A DNA stretch of 64,000 nucleotides from Norana najaformis. Taxonomy: Eukaryota > Annelida > Clitellata > Crassiclitellata > Hormogastridae. A model generated the notes under the pieces. That model made no database searches and was not told the DNA's origin. It saw only the letters and a list, made by a program, of their open reading frames with translations. Location of the stretch: positions 4,425,196 through 4,489,195 of the forward strand of contig OZ029922.1 in NCBI GenBank assembly GCA_964023275.1. Reading direction: 5' to 3'. The number at the start of each line of letters is the position of its first letter. Position 1 is the first letter of the stretch. A program made the position numbers and the translations under genes. Positions 12,590-25,018 of the stretch are shown here, piece by piece.

Positions 12590-13045
12590 CGTACATACAT
12601 ACATCGATGTATGCACGTATTCATGTATATGCAAGAATATATGTATGCATGTATGTAAAAATGTATGCATGTATGCATGCGTAATGTATATGTATGTTTT
12701 AGATATGTACATGTATATGTGTGCGTATGCGTGTATGTATGTGAGTATGTATAATTATATGTGTGTATGTATATATATATAAATATGTTTAAGTATGTAT
12801 GTATATGTGTATGTATATGCGTATATATGTATGTATGTATGTGATTTTAATAGAATGTACACGTGAGGGTGTATGTATGTGATTTTAATAGAATGTACAC
12901 GTGAGGGTGTATGTATGTGCATATATGTATGTATGCCAAAATGCTTGCATGAATGCATGTATGCATGTATGTATGCATGAATGTATGTATGTGTGTATAT
13001 TTGCGCATGCACAAAGTATACTCTATACATTTATGCATGTATGAA
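12590..13045 (+). repeat. (GTAT)n-rich tract with 38-bp duplication
   Basis: Degenerate TATG/GTAT repeats. A 38-bp unit containing GATTTTAATAGAATGTACAC occurs twice in a row at about 12832-12907. Confidence 0.85.
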
Positions 13046-13169
13046 TTTGTGCATTACCTTTTAAAACAGGTTTATTAAACGCGAACATTTGTGTAACGAA
13101 TTTATGGACGAATTCAAAACGTGTGTAAAATAGTCTGTTTCCGGCGAGTTTGATCTTGTTCTCTTTTGC

Positions 13170-13880
13170 CTCTATTTCTATGTCTCTTTCATCCTTCAAT
13201 TTTATATCCTCATATTTCTAGCCGTTCTCCACCTCCTCTTTTTCCTCCTCCATTCTTCCTCCTCCTTCGCCTTCTCTTTCTCCTCCTCCATGGTCCCCCT
13301 TCTCCTTCATCCATCCTCCTTCTTCTCCGCCTCCTCCTTTTCCTCCTAATCCTCTCTCTTTCCCTCCATTCTTCCTCCTCCTTCCTCCTTCTCCGCCTGC
13401 TCTTTCTCCTGCTCCTCTTCCCCTTTTCCTTCTCCTCCTTATCCTCAATCCCTCTTCCTCCTTCTCCTCCTCTTCCCCTTCCTCCTCCTTCTCCGCCTCC
13501 TCTTTCTTCTCCTTCCTGCTATTTATTCCACCGTCAGTTTTATCGTTCTTCATCCAATCCTCCTCCTCCTGCAGTTTCTCCTCTAACGGCTTTCGGGTCT
13601 CAAATGCATCACTCACCAACTCATTTCATCACCACTTACTCACCTACTTATTCACCTATTCACCACCTACTCAGCTATTTACCTACTCACTCAGCTCTTC
13701 ATTCACCTACTTAATCAATTACTCGCCTTCTCACTCTCCAACTCACTCACTCAACTGCTTACTTGTTTACTTAGTCATAAACTCTAACCTAATAACCTCA
13801 GTCATGAACTCACTCACCTACCCAGCGACTTGCATACTCACTCACTATCCATCGATCCACTGACCTTTCTGGTGACCTGA
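13170..13880 (+). repeat. Pyrimidine tract followed by degenerate CACTCACCTA repeats
   Basis: CTCCTCCTT-type repeats run to about 13570, then degenerate CTCACTCACC/TACTCACCTA units to about 13860. No gene is seen. Confidence 0.7.
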
Positions 13881-14106
13881 TTTGTTGAAAGCTGATTGGT
13901 AGGCTGCTTAAGTGGCTGTTCGGTTGTTTTGCTGGCTGGTGTAATGGTTCATTGCAGGTGGTAGACCATAGTTTAACAGCAGAGTCCAGTGCTCCTGGAG
14001 TTCACGCCAATTAATTACTGAGTGCAGATGCAAAGTAAGTCTGAATGAGGGAGGTATCGCTTTTCCTTCGTAGCCAGTCTTCCGGTTTCAGAGTAGTAAC
14101 GAATCT

Positions 14107-14540
<434 letters not shown>

Positions 14541-14559
14541 GTTCAGATAATAATTGCCG

Positions 14560-14710
14560 TAATTCTGACGGGAGTTTATTCCAGAAGGGTTCTGTTCAAG
14601 GGATTGTGCTTTTGGAATGCGGTTCTGCTTAGAAACGACCTTAGATTGATGTCTTGTGCCTTATGATAACGGCGCTATAGAAATTCCCAGATTAGATTAG
14701 ATTAGAAGAG
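14560..14710 (+). repeat. LINE 3' end, family L-C
   Basis: A 3' end with GCGACC/ACGACCTTAGATTGATG, CTTGTGCCTTATGATAAC, GGCGCTATAGAAATTCC and an ATTAGATTAG tail. Related ends occur at about 25680-25765, 57640-57770 and 62865-62970. Confidence 0.65.
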
Positions 14711-14794
14711 CTCGCGTCATAGAGTCCTGATGACTACGGAATATGTCCTGTACAGTGAGGTTTCAGCAGGTCTTTTCAAACTCCTAAAATTCCA

Positions 14795-15055
14795 CATACT
14801 ACAGCACATTGCATTCATTATGTTACATTTCACACATTGCATTTCACACGTTGCATTCATACATTACGTTAGATTTCACACATTACGTTACATTTAAAAC
14901 ATTACATTTCACACGCTATTTTGCATTTCATACACTACGTTACAGTCATACATTACGTTATATTTCATACATTACATTACATTTAACACCTTACATACAT
15001 TTCACCCATTACGTTGCATTTCGTACATTACGTTACATTCATACACTACGTTAGA
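14795..15055 (+). repeat. Minisatellite based on CATTACGTTACATTTCA
   Basis: Degenerate units of CATTACGTTA, CATTTCACA and CATTTCATA. The ORF across it is an artefact. Confidence 0.8.
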
Positions 15056-15499
15056 AAGTCGTTGAAGACTTGAGTTCAGGGGAACCTTTAACGTCCACTG
15101 AATCAGTGGCAGCAAAGGCTCAGCAGATTACGAACGTCTGCATAAAATCGTCGACCCCAGCAGAGAGAATGTCGCTATTAATGACTTCCGTCACTGCATA
15201 TAAGCAGTATTATATATAACGGCTCTATATAGAGATCGCCTTATATACATATATCATACATATTTATGAGTTCGTTGGTTAATACGTCCATCGTCATGCT
15301 ATTCGGTTACGGTCTTAATCTTTCCCTGGAGGACCAAGTTCTTCGCTCGGAAAGACCTTCGTGCTGCGATGTCAGGGGCATAAACAAGAACGCACCTTCC
15401 TTCGCCAGGTACAAATGCCTCCGACCAAAGCATTTGACCGTTCAGCAGACTGCGTTTCTCTGTGTGTGCTTCTTGCCACTGATATATTCATCGGGGTGA

Positions 15500-15720
15500 C
15501 GTGACGAGGATTTAGACACAGAGAGACAGGCACACGCACAGACAGACGCACAAACATACAGACATTCAGACAGATGGATAGGCGGACAGACAACCAGACC
15601 AAGCAGACAGACAGAAAAAGTAGACGCAGAGACACAAAGACAGCGATAGAGAAACAGCGATAGGAAGACAGAGAGGCAGAGATAGACACAGAGAGACAAA
15701 GGCGGCAGAGTAGCTGAAGC
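15500..15720 (+). repeat. (CAGA)n/(GACA)n degenerate array
   Basis: GACAGACAGA-type repeats leading into the GACG array. The 244-codon minus ORF over 15372-16106 is a product of these repeats. Confidence 0.85.
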
Positions 15721-15756
15721 GATTCGTGATCAACGAGGTTCAAGTGAAGTCTTGAC

Positions 15757-16049
15757 GACGGACGGACGGACGGACGGACGGACGGACGGACGGACGGACG
15801 GACGGACGGACGGACGGACGGACGGACGGACGGACGGACGGACGGACGGACGGACGGACGGACGGACGGACGGACGGACGGACGGACGGACGGACGGACG
15901 GACGGACGGACGGACGGACGGACGGACGGACGGACGGACGGACGGACGGACGGACGGACGGACGGACGGACGGACGGACGGACGGACGGACGGACGGACG
16001 GACGGACGGACGGACGGACGGACGGACGGACGGACGGACGGACGGACGG
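15757..16049 (+). repeat. (GACG)n array, about 73 units
   Basis: An almost perfect tetranucleotide array of about 293 bp. It reads as Thr-Asp-Gly-Arg or Arg-Pro-Ser-Val repeats, which are not considered coding. Confidence 0.98.
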
Positions 16050-16214
16050 CATTTGAATATCTCCATCTGCCTGTTGCCGGAGCAGGAGAAGAGAACCGAT
16101 GGCCACGAAGATTGCGATGCAGCCGACATCAGACGATTATGACAAGCAACGTTTCTCTGCTTCTTCTCGTTTCTTCCTTCTCCTCCACTTCTTCCCTTAC
16201 CAGATCTACATTGG

Positions 16215-16530
16215 TATTGTATGTATGTAGGTATGCATGAGTGTATCTATGTATATATGCGTAGCTATGTATATATGTATGTATATGTGTATACATGTGT
16301 GTATGTATGTATATATGTATATTTGTATGTATGCATATATGTATATGTGTATATATGTATGTTAAACGCATGTATGTATGTATGCATGTACATGTATGTA
16401 TGTATACCTATGTATGTTTTGTATGTACTGTATGTATACGTACGTATAAGCATGTATGTATACGTATGTATGTATGCATCCATGAGTATGTATGTATTTA
16501 TATATTATGTACGTACGTATGTATTTCTAG
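16215..16530 (+). repeat. (GTAT)n-rich microsatellite
   Basis: Degenerate ATGTATGT repeats. Confidence 0.9.
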
Positions 16531-16974
16531 AGATCCTGAATGTTGTTCGTGGTGGCAATGATCTGTCTTCGTCGTGAAAATCTGTTGACTTGGGCGACTT
16601 TGTTGAGGTGACAAACGACACGAAAGCCCCAAATAAATCTCTCTCATCAAGTATTCATCAGATGTTTATAAAGCGCCTTTAGCTGAAGGGTCTCTCAAAG
16701 ACCCGGATGTTCTAGAAAGCCAGTTGTAAACATCGGACGGTGATCTATAACCAATAGATCAATAACGACATTGAATTCGCTGCATCAGACGCATTAAGCG
16801 CGTCAGCCTACACTTTGAAATTCTCGGGACTTCGGGGACCGGTAATCCAGTGCGGTGGAAGAGATCTTAAGTCTATATATTATACCAGCGATGCGACCAT
16901 AACTCACAAAATAAACACCATCACATAACTCGTGTTCTGAAATCAATTCACTGACTTAAAATACCTGAACGAAC

Positions 16975-17490
16975 AGAGTGCGAAGTTCTATCTCTTACCA
17001 GCAACACACTTCAATCCTCCCAACCCTCCTATCTTCGTCAATTATTTACAATCCAAACCATTCCGTTCAACCCGGTCCTCTCTGTCCTAACCCTTCTTCA
17101 CCCTCCCGCCAACTCATCCTTAAAATTTGGAAATCGCTGAATAGCCACAGCTGCTTCACCTCTCTGGAATAAACTCCCGCCAGAATTACCACAATTTTCT
17201 GATCCATCATATGAACTCACCATCACTTCATCTCTTGCAATTTCTGCAAAACTGAAAACATTACTTTTCCGAAACTCTTATCCTAATTCTTCCTCTTCCT
17301 TTTTCTCTCTTCTCGCTTCAATATCAAGGACCCTGCCTTCTTACTGTCTGGCTGACTGACTCTTGGATCTTGATTTGGAACCTAACCCTTTTGCCTATGG
17401 ATTTTGTTTTGATTGAGCGCCTGTGAATAAGCTGGTTCCCGCGACTTAGCTTTCGTTGGGCGCTGTAAAAATCTCGAGCTTACGATTACG
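16975..17490 (+). mobile_element. LINE L-A 3' portion with ORF2 C-terminus (L2/CR1-like)
   Basis: The longest L-A copy in forward orientation. Across small frameshifts it reads as an ORF2 C-terminus: STRSSLSLTLLHPP, SPLWNKLPPELPQFSDPSYE, ISAKLKTLLFRNSYP. The pattern S-P-L-W-N-x-L-P-P-E-L then F/I-x-x-K-L-K-T-x-L-F is typical of L2/CR1-group elements. It ends in GGCGCTGTAAAAATCTCGAG and an ATTACG tail. This copy identifies the many short L-A fragments in the window as LINE 3' ends rather than SINEs. Confidence 0.82.
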
Positions 17491-17669
17491 ACCTTCCATG
17501 CGTGAAAACACGAGTTTTCAATTGAATGGTCTTCAGGTACTTCTGGCTAACGGAAGTTCTCCATATAGACCGTCGCTTATGACGTCGTCAGTTTTTATTT
17601 GTCTCTTTAAATAGCATCTCTGTTGAAGTGAAACCGAGTGCCTTGGGAGATTCTGTCAGATAAGTGTGC

Positions 17670-17725
17670 CTACCTGCTACTTAGGGCGCTGTAGAAATCT
17701 TGGGATTACGATTACGATTAGTAGG
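17670..17725 (+). repeat. LINE L-A tail fragment
   Basis: GGGCGCTGTAGAAATCTTGG followed by ATTACGATTACGATTA. Confidence 0.6.
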
Positions 17726-17889
17726 GCTGTCGCGAGTAATCGAGTACTAGGCAGAGCAGTCAATTAAGTAGTCGATTCAAAAAATACTCCATAGCGGCAG
17801 TCATATTATCTTTTGTGGGCGTAGGTTCCCCTGGGCAGAGGAGTAACTTTGACCTAGAAAGTGATGGTAGCAATGTCTACAGCATAACA

Positions 17890-18120
17890 CTGATGATGAT
17901 GACGATGATGATGATGAAGATGATGATGATGATAATGACGACGACGACGATGATAACGGTGATGATGATGACGACAATTATGATGATGATAAAGAAGACG
18001 AAGATGAAGAAGAAGATGATGATTATGTTGACAGAGTTATTACTTTTTCTAGTACTACTACTACTACCACCACTACTACAACTACTGCTGGAGCTGCTGC
18101 TGCTGCTGCTACATTACTAC
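17890..18120 (+). repeat. GAT, GAC and CTA trinucleotide repeats
   Basis: Runs of GATGAT, GACGAC, then CTACTACCAC and GCTGCT. Low-complexity, not coding. Confidence 0.9.
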
Positions 18121-18222
18121 TAGAAAAGAGACCAGTTAACGATCTCTTTACTCAACCCATGGCTTCCTGGAATTAAAATCATTAGAGGGACCTTTTAAAG
18201 ATGTTTACGTCTAATTCATCGC

Positions 18223-18223
<1 letters not shown>

Positions 18224-18295
<72 letters not shown>
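18224..18295 (+). repeat. (CTG)n trinucleotide array, 24 units
   Basis: An uninterrupted CTG/GCT run with no coding context around it. Confidence 0.98.
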
Positions 18296-18394
18296 AATTT
18301 ATGCCGGCAGTTATGAGCAATTGCATTTTAATCACGTGTAGACTCTTCGCCTTGAATGCGGACTGCTTTGTTAATTCTACGATTTGCTCTGTAA

Positions 18395-18770
18395 ACGTAA
18401 GAAAATCGTAATCTCGATATTTCTACGGCGTCCAACAGCAGTCAAGCCGCGAGCACCAGTTTATTCACAGGCGCTCAGTCAAAGCAAATTCGATAGGCAG
18501 GGTCGGTTCGGTTCCAGGTCAGATCCAACAGTCAGGCAGGCAGGCAGTCAGACGGCTAAGGTGGGTGGTGTTTGGAATCGGATCTGCAAGATAAATAAGG
18601 GCAAGAAGAGGATAGGATCTGCGAAACAGAAGTGTTTTCGATTTTGAGCGGAAGACCTGCGGAGAGATTGCCAGGGGTGAAGTGATGGAGAATAAAAGCC
18701 AAGCCGCGAGCACCAGTTTATTCACAGGCGCTCAATCAAAACAAATTCGATAGACAGAAAGGGTCGGAGC
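18395..18770 (-). repeat. LINE L-A 3' end with partial tandem duplicate
   Basis: A first copy at 18395-18690 is followed by a second partial copy at about 18701-18770. Both share AAGCCGCGAGCACCAGTTTA and TTCACAGGCGCTCA, which suggests a local duplication of the 3' UTR segment. Confidence 0.7.
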
Positions 18771-18964
18771 GTACAATCGGCGTCGTTTGCTTCATCGCTG
18801 ATATGCCCCGCAGCAGCTGTCACGGGCCCCACATTCTCACGAACCTATGTGCAGTGACACACACCGGTATGCTCGCGCACACAGTGTCACGGACACAAAC
18901 ACGCAGTGAACCTCATGCACATACAAACACACATACATTCACGCGCATGAGCCTACATCAATAT

Positions 18965-19080
18965 TGAGACAATCTCCGACTGACGACCAGGTGTAATCAT
19001 GGTCACAACGACGGCGACGACGGCGACGGTGATGATGAAGATCGATGTCGGCGTCGACATGATAACGAGCTGGTTGTCAG
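18965..19080 (+). repeat. Dispersed repeat R1, copy 1
   Basis: The segment from CAATCTCCGACTGACGACCA through GATCGATGTCGGCGTCGACA recurs diverged at 26010-26106. The middle is a GAC/GAT run. Nature unknown. Confidence 0.6.
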
Positions 19081-19139
19081 TCGTCCATTTATTCCGATTT
19101 TTGGTCAGAAGCGGAAGCCAACGAATCGACAGGCGCTTA

Positions 19140-19740
19140 TTGGAAGCAGGCAGGAGGAAGAAGAGGAGGTTGGAGCAAGAGAAGGAAGAATATGAGGAGG
19201 GAGGAAGAAGAGGAGGAAGAGGAGGAAGAGGAGCAGGGAGAAAGAGGAAGAAGAGGAGGAGGAGGAAGAGGAGGATGCATGAGGAGAAGGTACAAGGAGT
19301 AAGAGGAGAAGCAAGAAAAGGAGAAGCAAGAGGATAAAGAAGAGAAATAGAGAGAAGTAGGTAGGTAGGTAGGTAGGTAGGTAGGTAGGTAGGTAGGAGT
19401 AGGAGAAGGAGAAGGAGGAGCAGGAGGAGCAGCAGGAGAAGAAGGAGCAGGAGGGGCAAGAAATAGTAAGAGAAGAAGGGGAATAAGGGCGAAAGGTGGT
19501 GATGGGGGAGGAGTGAGTCGGATGGAGGTGGCGCAGAAAGAGAAGGAAGGAGAGGAAGAGGAGGCATGCAAGGAGGATTATATGAAGAAAGACGAAGGTA
19601 GAGGGAAGAACGAAGACACGGAAACTGCTGAGGAGAATGGGGCAGAAACAGAGACAGAGGCATAGACAAATACAAAGACAGGGGCAGAGATAGAGGCAGA
19701 TACAGAGACAGAGACAGAAGCAAAAACAGAGATGAGATTC
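19140..19740 (+). repeat. Purine-rich and (GTAG)n/(CAGA)n low-complexity block
   Basis: GAGGAAGAA-type purine repeats, a GTAG array at about 19356-19396 and degenerate CAGAGACAGA from about 19620. The long Leu/Ser/Pro minus ORFs across it are artefacts. Confidence 0.9.
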
Positions 19741-19789
19741 TGGACTAAAGTGCGCATGCTTCGTCGTTGACATCTCCACAAGTTGTCTC

Positions 19790-20370
19790 ATTGTTATTCA
19801 TACTCGAGAACGGGATTTCTGGTCCAACTCATCGCTCTTTCCGTGATGGAAAAGGAGCGAGGCAGAGAGGCAGGGAGGCAGACAGGCAGGGAGGCACAAC
19901 AGAATGCATATGGAGAAGAGAACGAAAACAAGAAGGACGAGGAGGAGAATTTCCAGACCGAAGAGGAGAAGACTAGGAAATGCCTGGTGCGGACGGTGGA
20001 GAAAAGCAGAGGCAGAGCAGAATAAGTCGGAGAAATATTTGAATAACCTAATTCGCTTATTTCTATGATAATTATGACGTATTTGTGGACCGTCGCTCTG
20101 AAAGTCATTGCTCACTCACTGGTCTCAGTATAACAGCCTACTGCATGTCAAATAACATTTAAATAACATTTCAAACAGCACTTGCTCAAGTCAGTGTGCG
20201 AACACTGGTCATTTTGCACCACCAACACTATCGCTCAGTTCTGTTTCGTGATACAATCTTTTATGATTTGAAACTATAACTTTGATGTTACTTCCAGTTA
20301 TTAAGTATAGGATTTGGGCGGCTGTTCCAGTGGGGAAATGTTATTCATCCTTGTCTAACAGCTATCCATC
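19790..20370. other. No gene seen
   Basis: Purine-rich unique sequence with no recognisable feature apart from short CAGGCAG runs. Confidence 0.3.
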
Positions 20371-20374
20371 AATT

Positions 20375-21265
20375 TATTGTCATCATTCATCATCATAAAC
20401 CATGGGTACTAATGTCTTGATCTTCCTATCGTTGCTCATTCTGCATATGTGACCCAGTTTCCTCTGAACTACCTTCTGCATCAAGTTCTCTTTTAGATGT
20501 ATCCGTCTGTATAGTTCTGCACTTCTCATCTTTTGAGTCCATCCTATTTTCATTTTCTCTCAAAGGCCAGTATCCTTCTTTCAACATCTTTCGTTATTAC
20601 CCAAGCCTCAGACCCATATAACATGCTACTGAAAACACATGTTTTCAGAACGCTCAGTTTTGTCTCCAGCTTTATGGCTTTGCTTGTCCAGATTTTATCC
20701 ATAGCTTTCAGTGTTGCTGTCGCCTTTGCAATTCTGACTAATATTTCTTTCCTACTGTCCAAGTTGTACGTCATATTGCATCCAAGGTATGTAAACTTTT
20801 CTACATTTCCAACTGAATGCCGTTGACGATCATCTTTGTTAACTTCTTTTCCTCAAATGCCATTGTTTTTGTTTTATCAAAATTCATGCTAAGAACAGAT
20901 CTCTTTCCTTCTTCGTTCAGCATTTGCACTGTGTGCTCCAGTCGTTGTTCATCTTCTCCAATCAGGTCAATATCGTCAGCAAAGCAAAGATAATATTGAT
21001 CTTCATGCCGCTGACCGTTACTCCATCATTTTCATTGATCTTGTCCAGTGCTCTTTCTAGGAGTGTGATGAAAACACTTCTTGATATTGGATCACCCTGT
21101 CTTGTACCTCTGCTACTGTCAAATCAAACTCCAGTTTCGCCACACACTCTGGCCGCTGCCTTTGCATTGCTGTTGATATCCACGCCATACGATTCCAAGA
21201 TCGCCCATGTTACGCTTTGATCTATGCTATCGAAAGCCTTTTTATTGTGACTGTAGTATAATGTA
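20375..21265 (-). mobile_element. Dead LINE, reverse transcriptase to C-terminus (family L-B)
   Basis: On the minus strand, across several frames, the sequence reads KKAFDSIDQSVTWAILE, then RQGDPIS, then a catalytic FADDI box in IIFADDIDLIGEDEQRLEHT. It continues with SSMLYGSEAWVITKDVERRI and LAFERK and ends near TGGGT followed by ATGATGAATGATG. RT motifs are in the expected order, but frameshifts and stops break the ORF. The C-terminal region pairs with the + strand copy at 10850-11245. Confidence 0.88.
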
Positions 21266-21354
21266 TTCTGCATTTTTTGTCATCAAAAAAGTATTTGAAC
21301 AAAAAGAAACGAAAAACTATCATCAGTCGATAACATATTATGATTTGGCTTCTG

Positions 21355-22515
21355 AAAGAAGAAGAACAAGAGCAATAATAAGAACAACAAGAAGAAGAAA
21401 AGAATAAGAATAAGAACAAGAGCAAGAATAAGAACAACAACAAGAAGAAAAGAATAAGAACAAGAATAAAAAACATGAACTAGAACAAGAACGAGGAAAC
21501 TAAAGAAGAACAAAAAGAACAAGAGCCAGAACAAGAAACAAGAAGAAGCCAGAACAAGAAACAAGAAATATAGAAGCTCGCCTGAATGTGAACAAAAACG
21601 CATATCTAGGACGAATTCGACAAATCTAATAAGACCCTATTTACCACAACGCGACGCAGAAACGGCAGACCACGTGACTCGGCACCAGGCCACGTGACTC
21701 TCGTCTTCTTCGGAGAATTCAGAAATATCGCATGGAACCGCGTCTTGGGAATAGAAGCCGAAAAGGAAGGAAAGAAAGTAGGAGGAATAATTCAGAATGG
21801 AGGGAGGGAGGGAGCGACACACGGAGGGGAGAAATGCAGGAAATTCCTCTCAAGAATATAAGGCGTCAGTCGGCAGAAGAAGACGACGATGGAAAGAGCG
21901 GAAGAACGGAGGGATAATTGACGGGGCGCCTGCGAATGTCGGTGACGACATATGCTGCTAAACGAGGCTGGTTCTGGGCGATGGAGGCTGAGAGGGAGGC
22001 TGAGAAGGATATTGGGTGCAACCAGGCAGCAAGAGAAGCTGAGAAATAGGCTGGCAGAGAAGAAGGGAGGGAAGGCGTGGGGAAAATTGGAGGGTTCGGC
22101 TAACGACTTTAACGACTCTGAGCGCAGCAAAAGACCGGAAAATATAGACGACGATGACGCATGGCTGTTATGGCTGCCCTGCTTCCGTACCGAGAAAGAC
22201 TTCTGTTTATAAGAGCCTCAGATGGAGCTAGAAAGACGGAGAAGGAGGAGGAGAAGGACATGGAGGAAGAGGAGGAGGAGGAGGAGGAGAGGGAAGATGA
22301 GAAAGACAAGGAGAAGGAGAAAAACAATGAGGAGGAGAAGAACAGGGAGGAGGAGGAGGAGAAGAAGGAAGAGATGAAGACGAGAAGGACAAGGAGAAAA
22401 AATAGGAAAGGGAGAAGGACAAGAGTAGGAGAAGGAAGAGAAAGAAGAAGAGAAAGAGACAGCAAATGGGCAGGGCAGGAGGAGAAGAAGGAGAAATATA
22501 AGAGGTGGAGAAATA
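21355..22515 (+). repeat. AAGAACAAGAA and GGAGGA purine tracts
   Basis: An AAGAACAAG-type tract lies at about 21355-21560, unique purine-biased sequence to 22210, then a GAGGAGGAG tract to about 22490. No gene is seen. Confidence 0.75.
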
Positions 22516-22690
22516 ATTGTAATCGTAAGATCGAGATTTCTACAGAGCCCAACGAAAGACATGTCACGGGGATCATCTTATTCACAGGCGCTCAGTCAAA
22601 ACAAAATCGATAGGCAAAAATGCTCAGTTCCAGGTCGAGAATTGCCAGATTTAGGCAGAGAGACAGCCAAGGTGGATGATGTTTGGGATT
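22515..22690 (-). repeat. LINE L-A 3' end fragment
   Basis: It contains TAATCGTAAGATCGAGATTT, TTATTCACAGGCGCTCAGTC and CAAAATCGATAGGCAAAAA. Confidence 0.75.
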
Positions 22691-22849
22691 GGAAAAATAG
22701 TAGGAGAAGGCAGGAGAAAGAAGAATAGAAGGAATGGTAGAAGCAGGATGATAAATAGTGGAAGTCAGGAGGAATTAATAGGAGAAGGAAACAGAAAGAC
22801 CAAACTTAAGAGGAAGAAGAATGTATTGTGTAACAAAATGATTATTATG

Positions 22850-22920
22850 AAGAGGAGGAGGAGGAGGTGATGGTAGTGGGGATGGTGGAGGAGGAGGAGG
22901 AGGAGGAGGAGGAGGAGGGT
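22850..22920 (+). repeat. (GGA)n tract
   Basis: GGAGGAGGAGG repeats. Confidence 0.9.
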
Positions 22921-23129
22921 AAAGAAGAATGGGGAGGCAGGAAAAGAGAAGAAGAGTGGACAAAAAGAAGAGAAAAGAAGAAAAGTTCTGTTGGTCTATT
23001 TCATCATATTTGTAGTTGAATGTCATAACAGTATTTGTCGTATTACAATTATCATCATCATCATCATCAGCCATTGACTTTTCTTCAGTCTTCTGTCCAG
23101 TTGAAAAATTCTTCTGCGCTGTCTCTGTC

Positions 23130-23410
23130 GGTTTTATGCTGCCATCCGAATGTCTGTCTGCGTGTCTCTCTGTCTGTCCGTCCGTGTGTCTGTCTGCTGT
23201 CTGTTTTGGTGATGTCTGTCTACTGAATGTCTGTCTGTCCGTCTGTCCGCCTGTGTGTCTGTGCGTGTGTCTGTCTGCCTGTCTATATGCCTGTCTATAT
23301 GCCTGTCTGTCTGCTGTCTGTTTTGGTGATGTCTGTCTACTGAATGTCTGCCTGTCCGTCTGTCCGTCCGTCTGTCTGTCTGGCTGTTTACGTTTGTCTG
23401 TATGTCATTT
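23130..23410 (+). repeat. (CTGT)n array with 117-bp internal duplication
   Basis: The landmark TCTGCTGTCTGTTTTGGTGA occurs at 23193 and again at 23310, followed each time by TGTCTGTCTACTGAATGTCT. This indicates one duplication of about 117 bp. Confidence 0.85.
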
Positions 23411-23663
23411 GATCGGTCGAAATTAGTTTCTCGCTGATCCTGTTCCAGTTCCTATCAGAACAAAGCGAAATGTCATCTGCTCTCAAATTTTTTCCCCTGT
23501 TGATTGACATGAATCCCTGAAGACAGCCTGCGATGCTTCTGAGAAAGAAATCAGTTGGATCGTCGCCTTTGAGAGAGGTTCTTAAGAGGCGCTAGAAAAC
23601 AGTCAGAATATGTGAATGCATAGATGCATTCATACGTAAATAAAAACATACATCTCTCTCTTC

Positions 23664-23667
<4 letters not shown>

Positions 23668-23717
<50 letters not shown>
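23668..23717 (+). repeat. (CT)n microsatellite
   Basis: CT dinucleotides abutting the LTR-like segment. Confidence 0.95.
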
Positions 23718-23721
<4 letters not shown>

Positions 23722-23722
<1 letters not shown>

Positions 23723-24061
23723 GTTGCAAGGGCACGTGTGGAAGGCAGATTGGGTTAGGTCAGAAGGTGACACGTGCCCATGCAACATTCGGTTAGGAAA
23801 ACGTGCGCATGCACTTGTGTTGAAAGGAGTGGTTGTCTCGTTGGGGGAGAAGAATGTATAAAAGAGTGAGTGGAAAGTTCTTCGGAGATATTGCTGTGAG
23901 AAAAGGTTATGGGTCAGATATTGCCGTGTTGGAGGAAGGTAGTTGAGTTGAAGTTGTTGTTGCCGTTTTGGATTCGAGAATACAGAGTTTTAAACCAACG
24001 AACGCTGTATGTTGGTTCGGCCTATACCTCTACGAGCCTAATCACTTTCCAGCATGCAACA
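23722..24061 (+). mobile_element. Probable solo LTR
   Basis: A segment of about 340 bp begins TGTTGCA and ends TGCAACA, a 7-bp terminal inverted repeat with the 5'-TG..CA-3' of LTRs. It contains a TATA box (TGTATAAAAGAG near 23856) and downstream GAATACAGAGTTTTAAACC, as in R/U5 regions. No primer binding site or gag/pol is present beside it. Flanking repeats (GTAT left, TTAT right) do not match perfectly, so the target-site duplication is unproven. Confidence 0.55.
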
Positions 24062-24104
24062 TTATATATATACATATATATATCTGTTTCTCTATACCCT
24101 TTTC

Positions 24105-24272
24105 TCCCTCTCCTATTCTCTCTCTTCTCTTCTCTCTCTCTTCTCTCTCTCTCTCTCTTCCATTCTCTCTCTTTCTTTCTCTCTTCCTTCTGTCTCTCTC
24201 CCTCCCTCTCTCCCTCCCTTCCTCCCTCTCTATCTACCTATCTGTCTATCTGTCTGTCTGTCTGTCTATCTG

Positions 24273-24357
<85 letters not shown>

Positions 24358-24406
24358 ATATACATATCTGTCTATCTGTCTATATGTCTGTCTGTCTGTC
24401 TATCTA

Positions 24407-24437
<31 letters not shown>

Positions 24438-24439
24438 TC

Positions 24440-24514
<75 letters not shown>
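24105..24514 (+). repeat. (CT)n, (CTAT)n and (CTGT)n composite microsatellite
   Basis: A pyrimidine run, then CTAT units to about 24358, CTGT/CTAT units, and a CT run ending at 24514. The 275-codon ORF across it is an artefact. Confidence 0.95.
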
Positions 24515-24517
<3 letters not shown>

Positions 24518-24954
24518 AAATTGCCTTCTAAAAGATCGCGAAATATACTTACTGTCAGTCTACCGCTGTTCCTGAAAAACAAATTCCATGTGTCCAATAA
24601 GCCTCCCAAATGTCAGAATCCAATTTTAGCGCCTGTTGGTATACGAGTTATTGGTGTCCACATGGAATTCGTGTTCGTTTGCTTAGAAATTGTTAAAGGA
24701 TTTTCCAGAGCGACAATTCCACGTTCGGTTAGTTAATCTTTCCATCCAGTTATCCATCATCCATTCATCTGTCCTATTTTCCATCAGTCTGTCCAACGCC
24801 GGATCGTCAATCCGTTCGTCCGTCCGTCCATCCGTCTTTCTGGCCGCTGTCCTCAATCCTACTCAACAATGGGACAGCACATCCTTCTATTTCTCGTCTG
24901 TCCATAGGATTACGCTATTGCATTTGATGGCACGCTCTCCTTGTGTGCAGGCCT

Positions 24955-25013
24955 ATATATATATATATACCTATATATATATACCTATATATATACCTAT
25001 ATATATATATACA
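24955..25013 (+). repeat. (TA)n with CCTATATATA units
   Basis: TATATATACC repeats next to a LINE L-D 3' end. Confidence 0.9.
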
Positions 25014-25018
25014 ACCTG

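Noticed and set aside
15372..16240. Long ORFs of Arg-Pro-Ser-Val or Thr-Asp-Gly-Arg repeats
   Set aside because: They are open in several frames only because the GACG tetranucleotide array contains no stop. No flanking coding signature.
18953..19791. Leu/Ser/Pro-rich minus-strand ORFs of more than 200 codons
   Set aside because: Purine-rich low-complexity DNA read on the pyrimidine strand. Overlapping frames are equally open.
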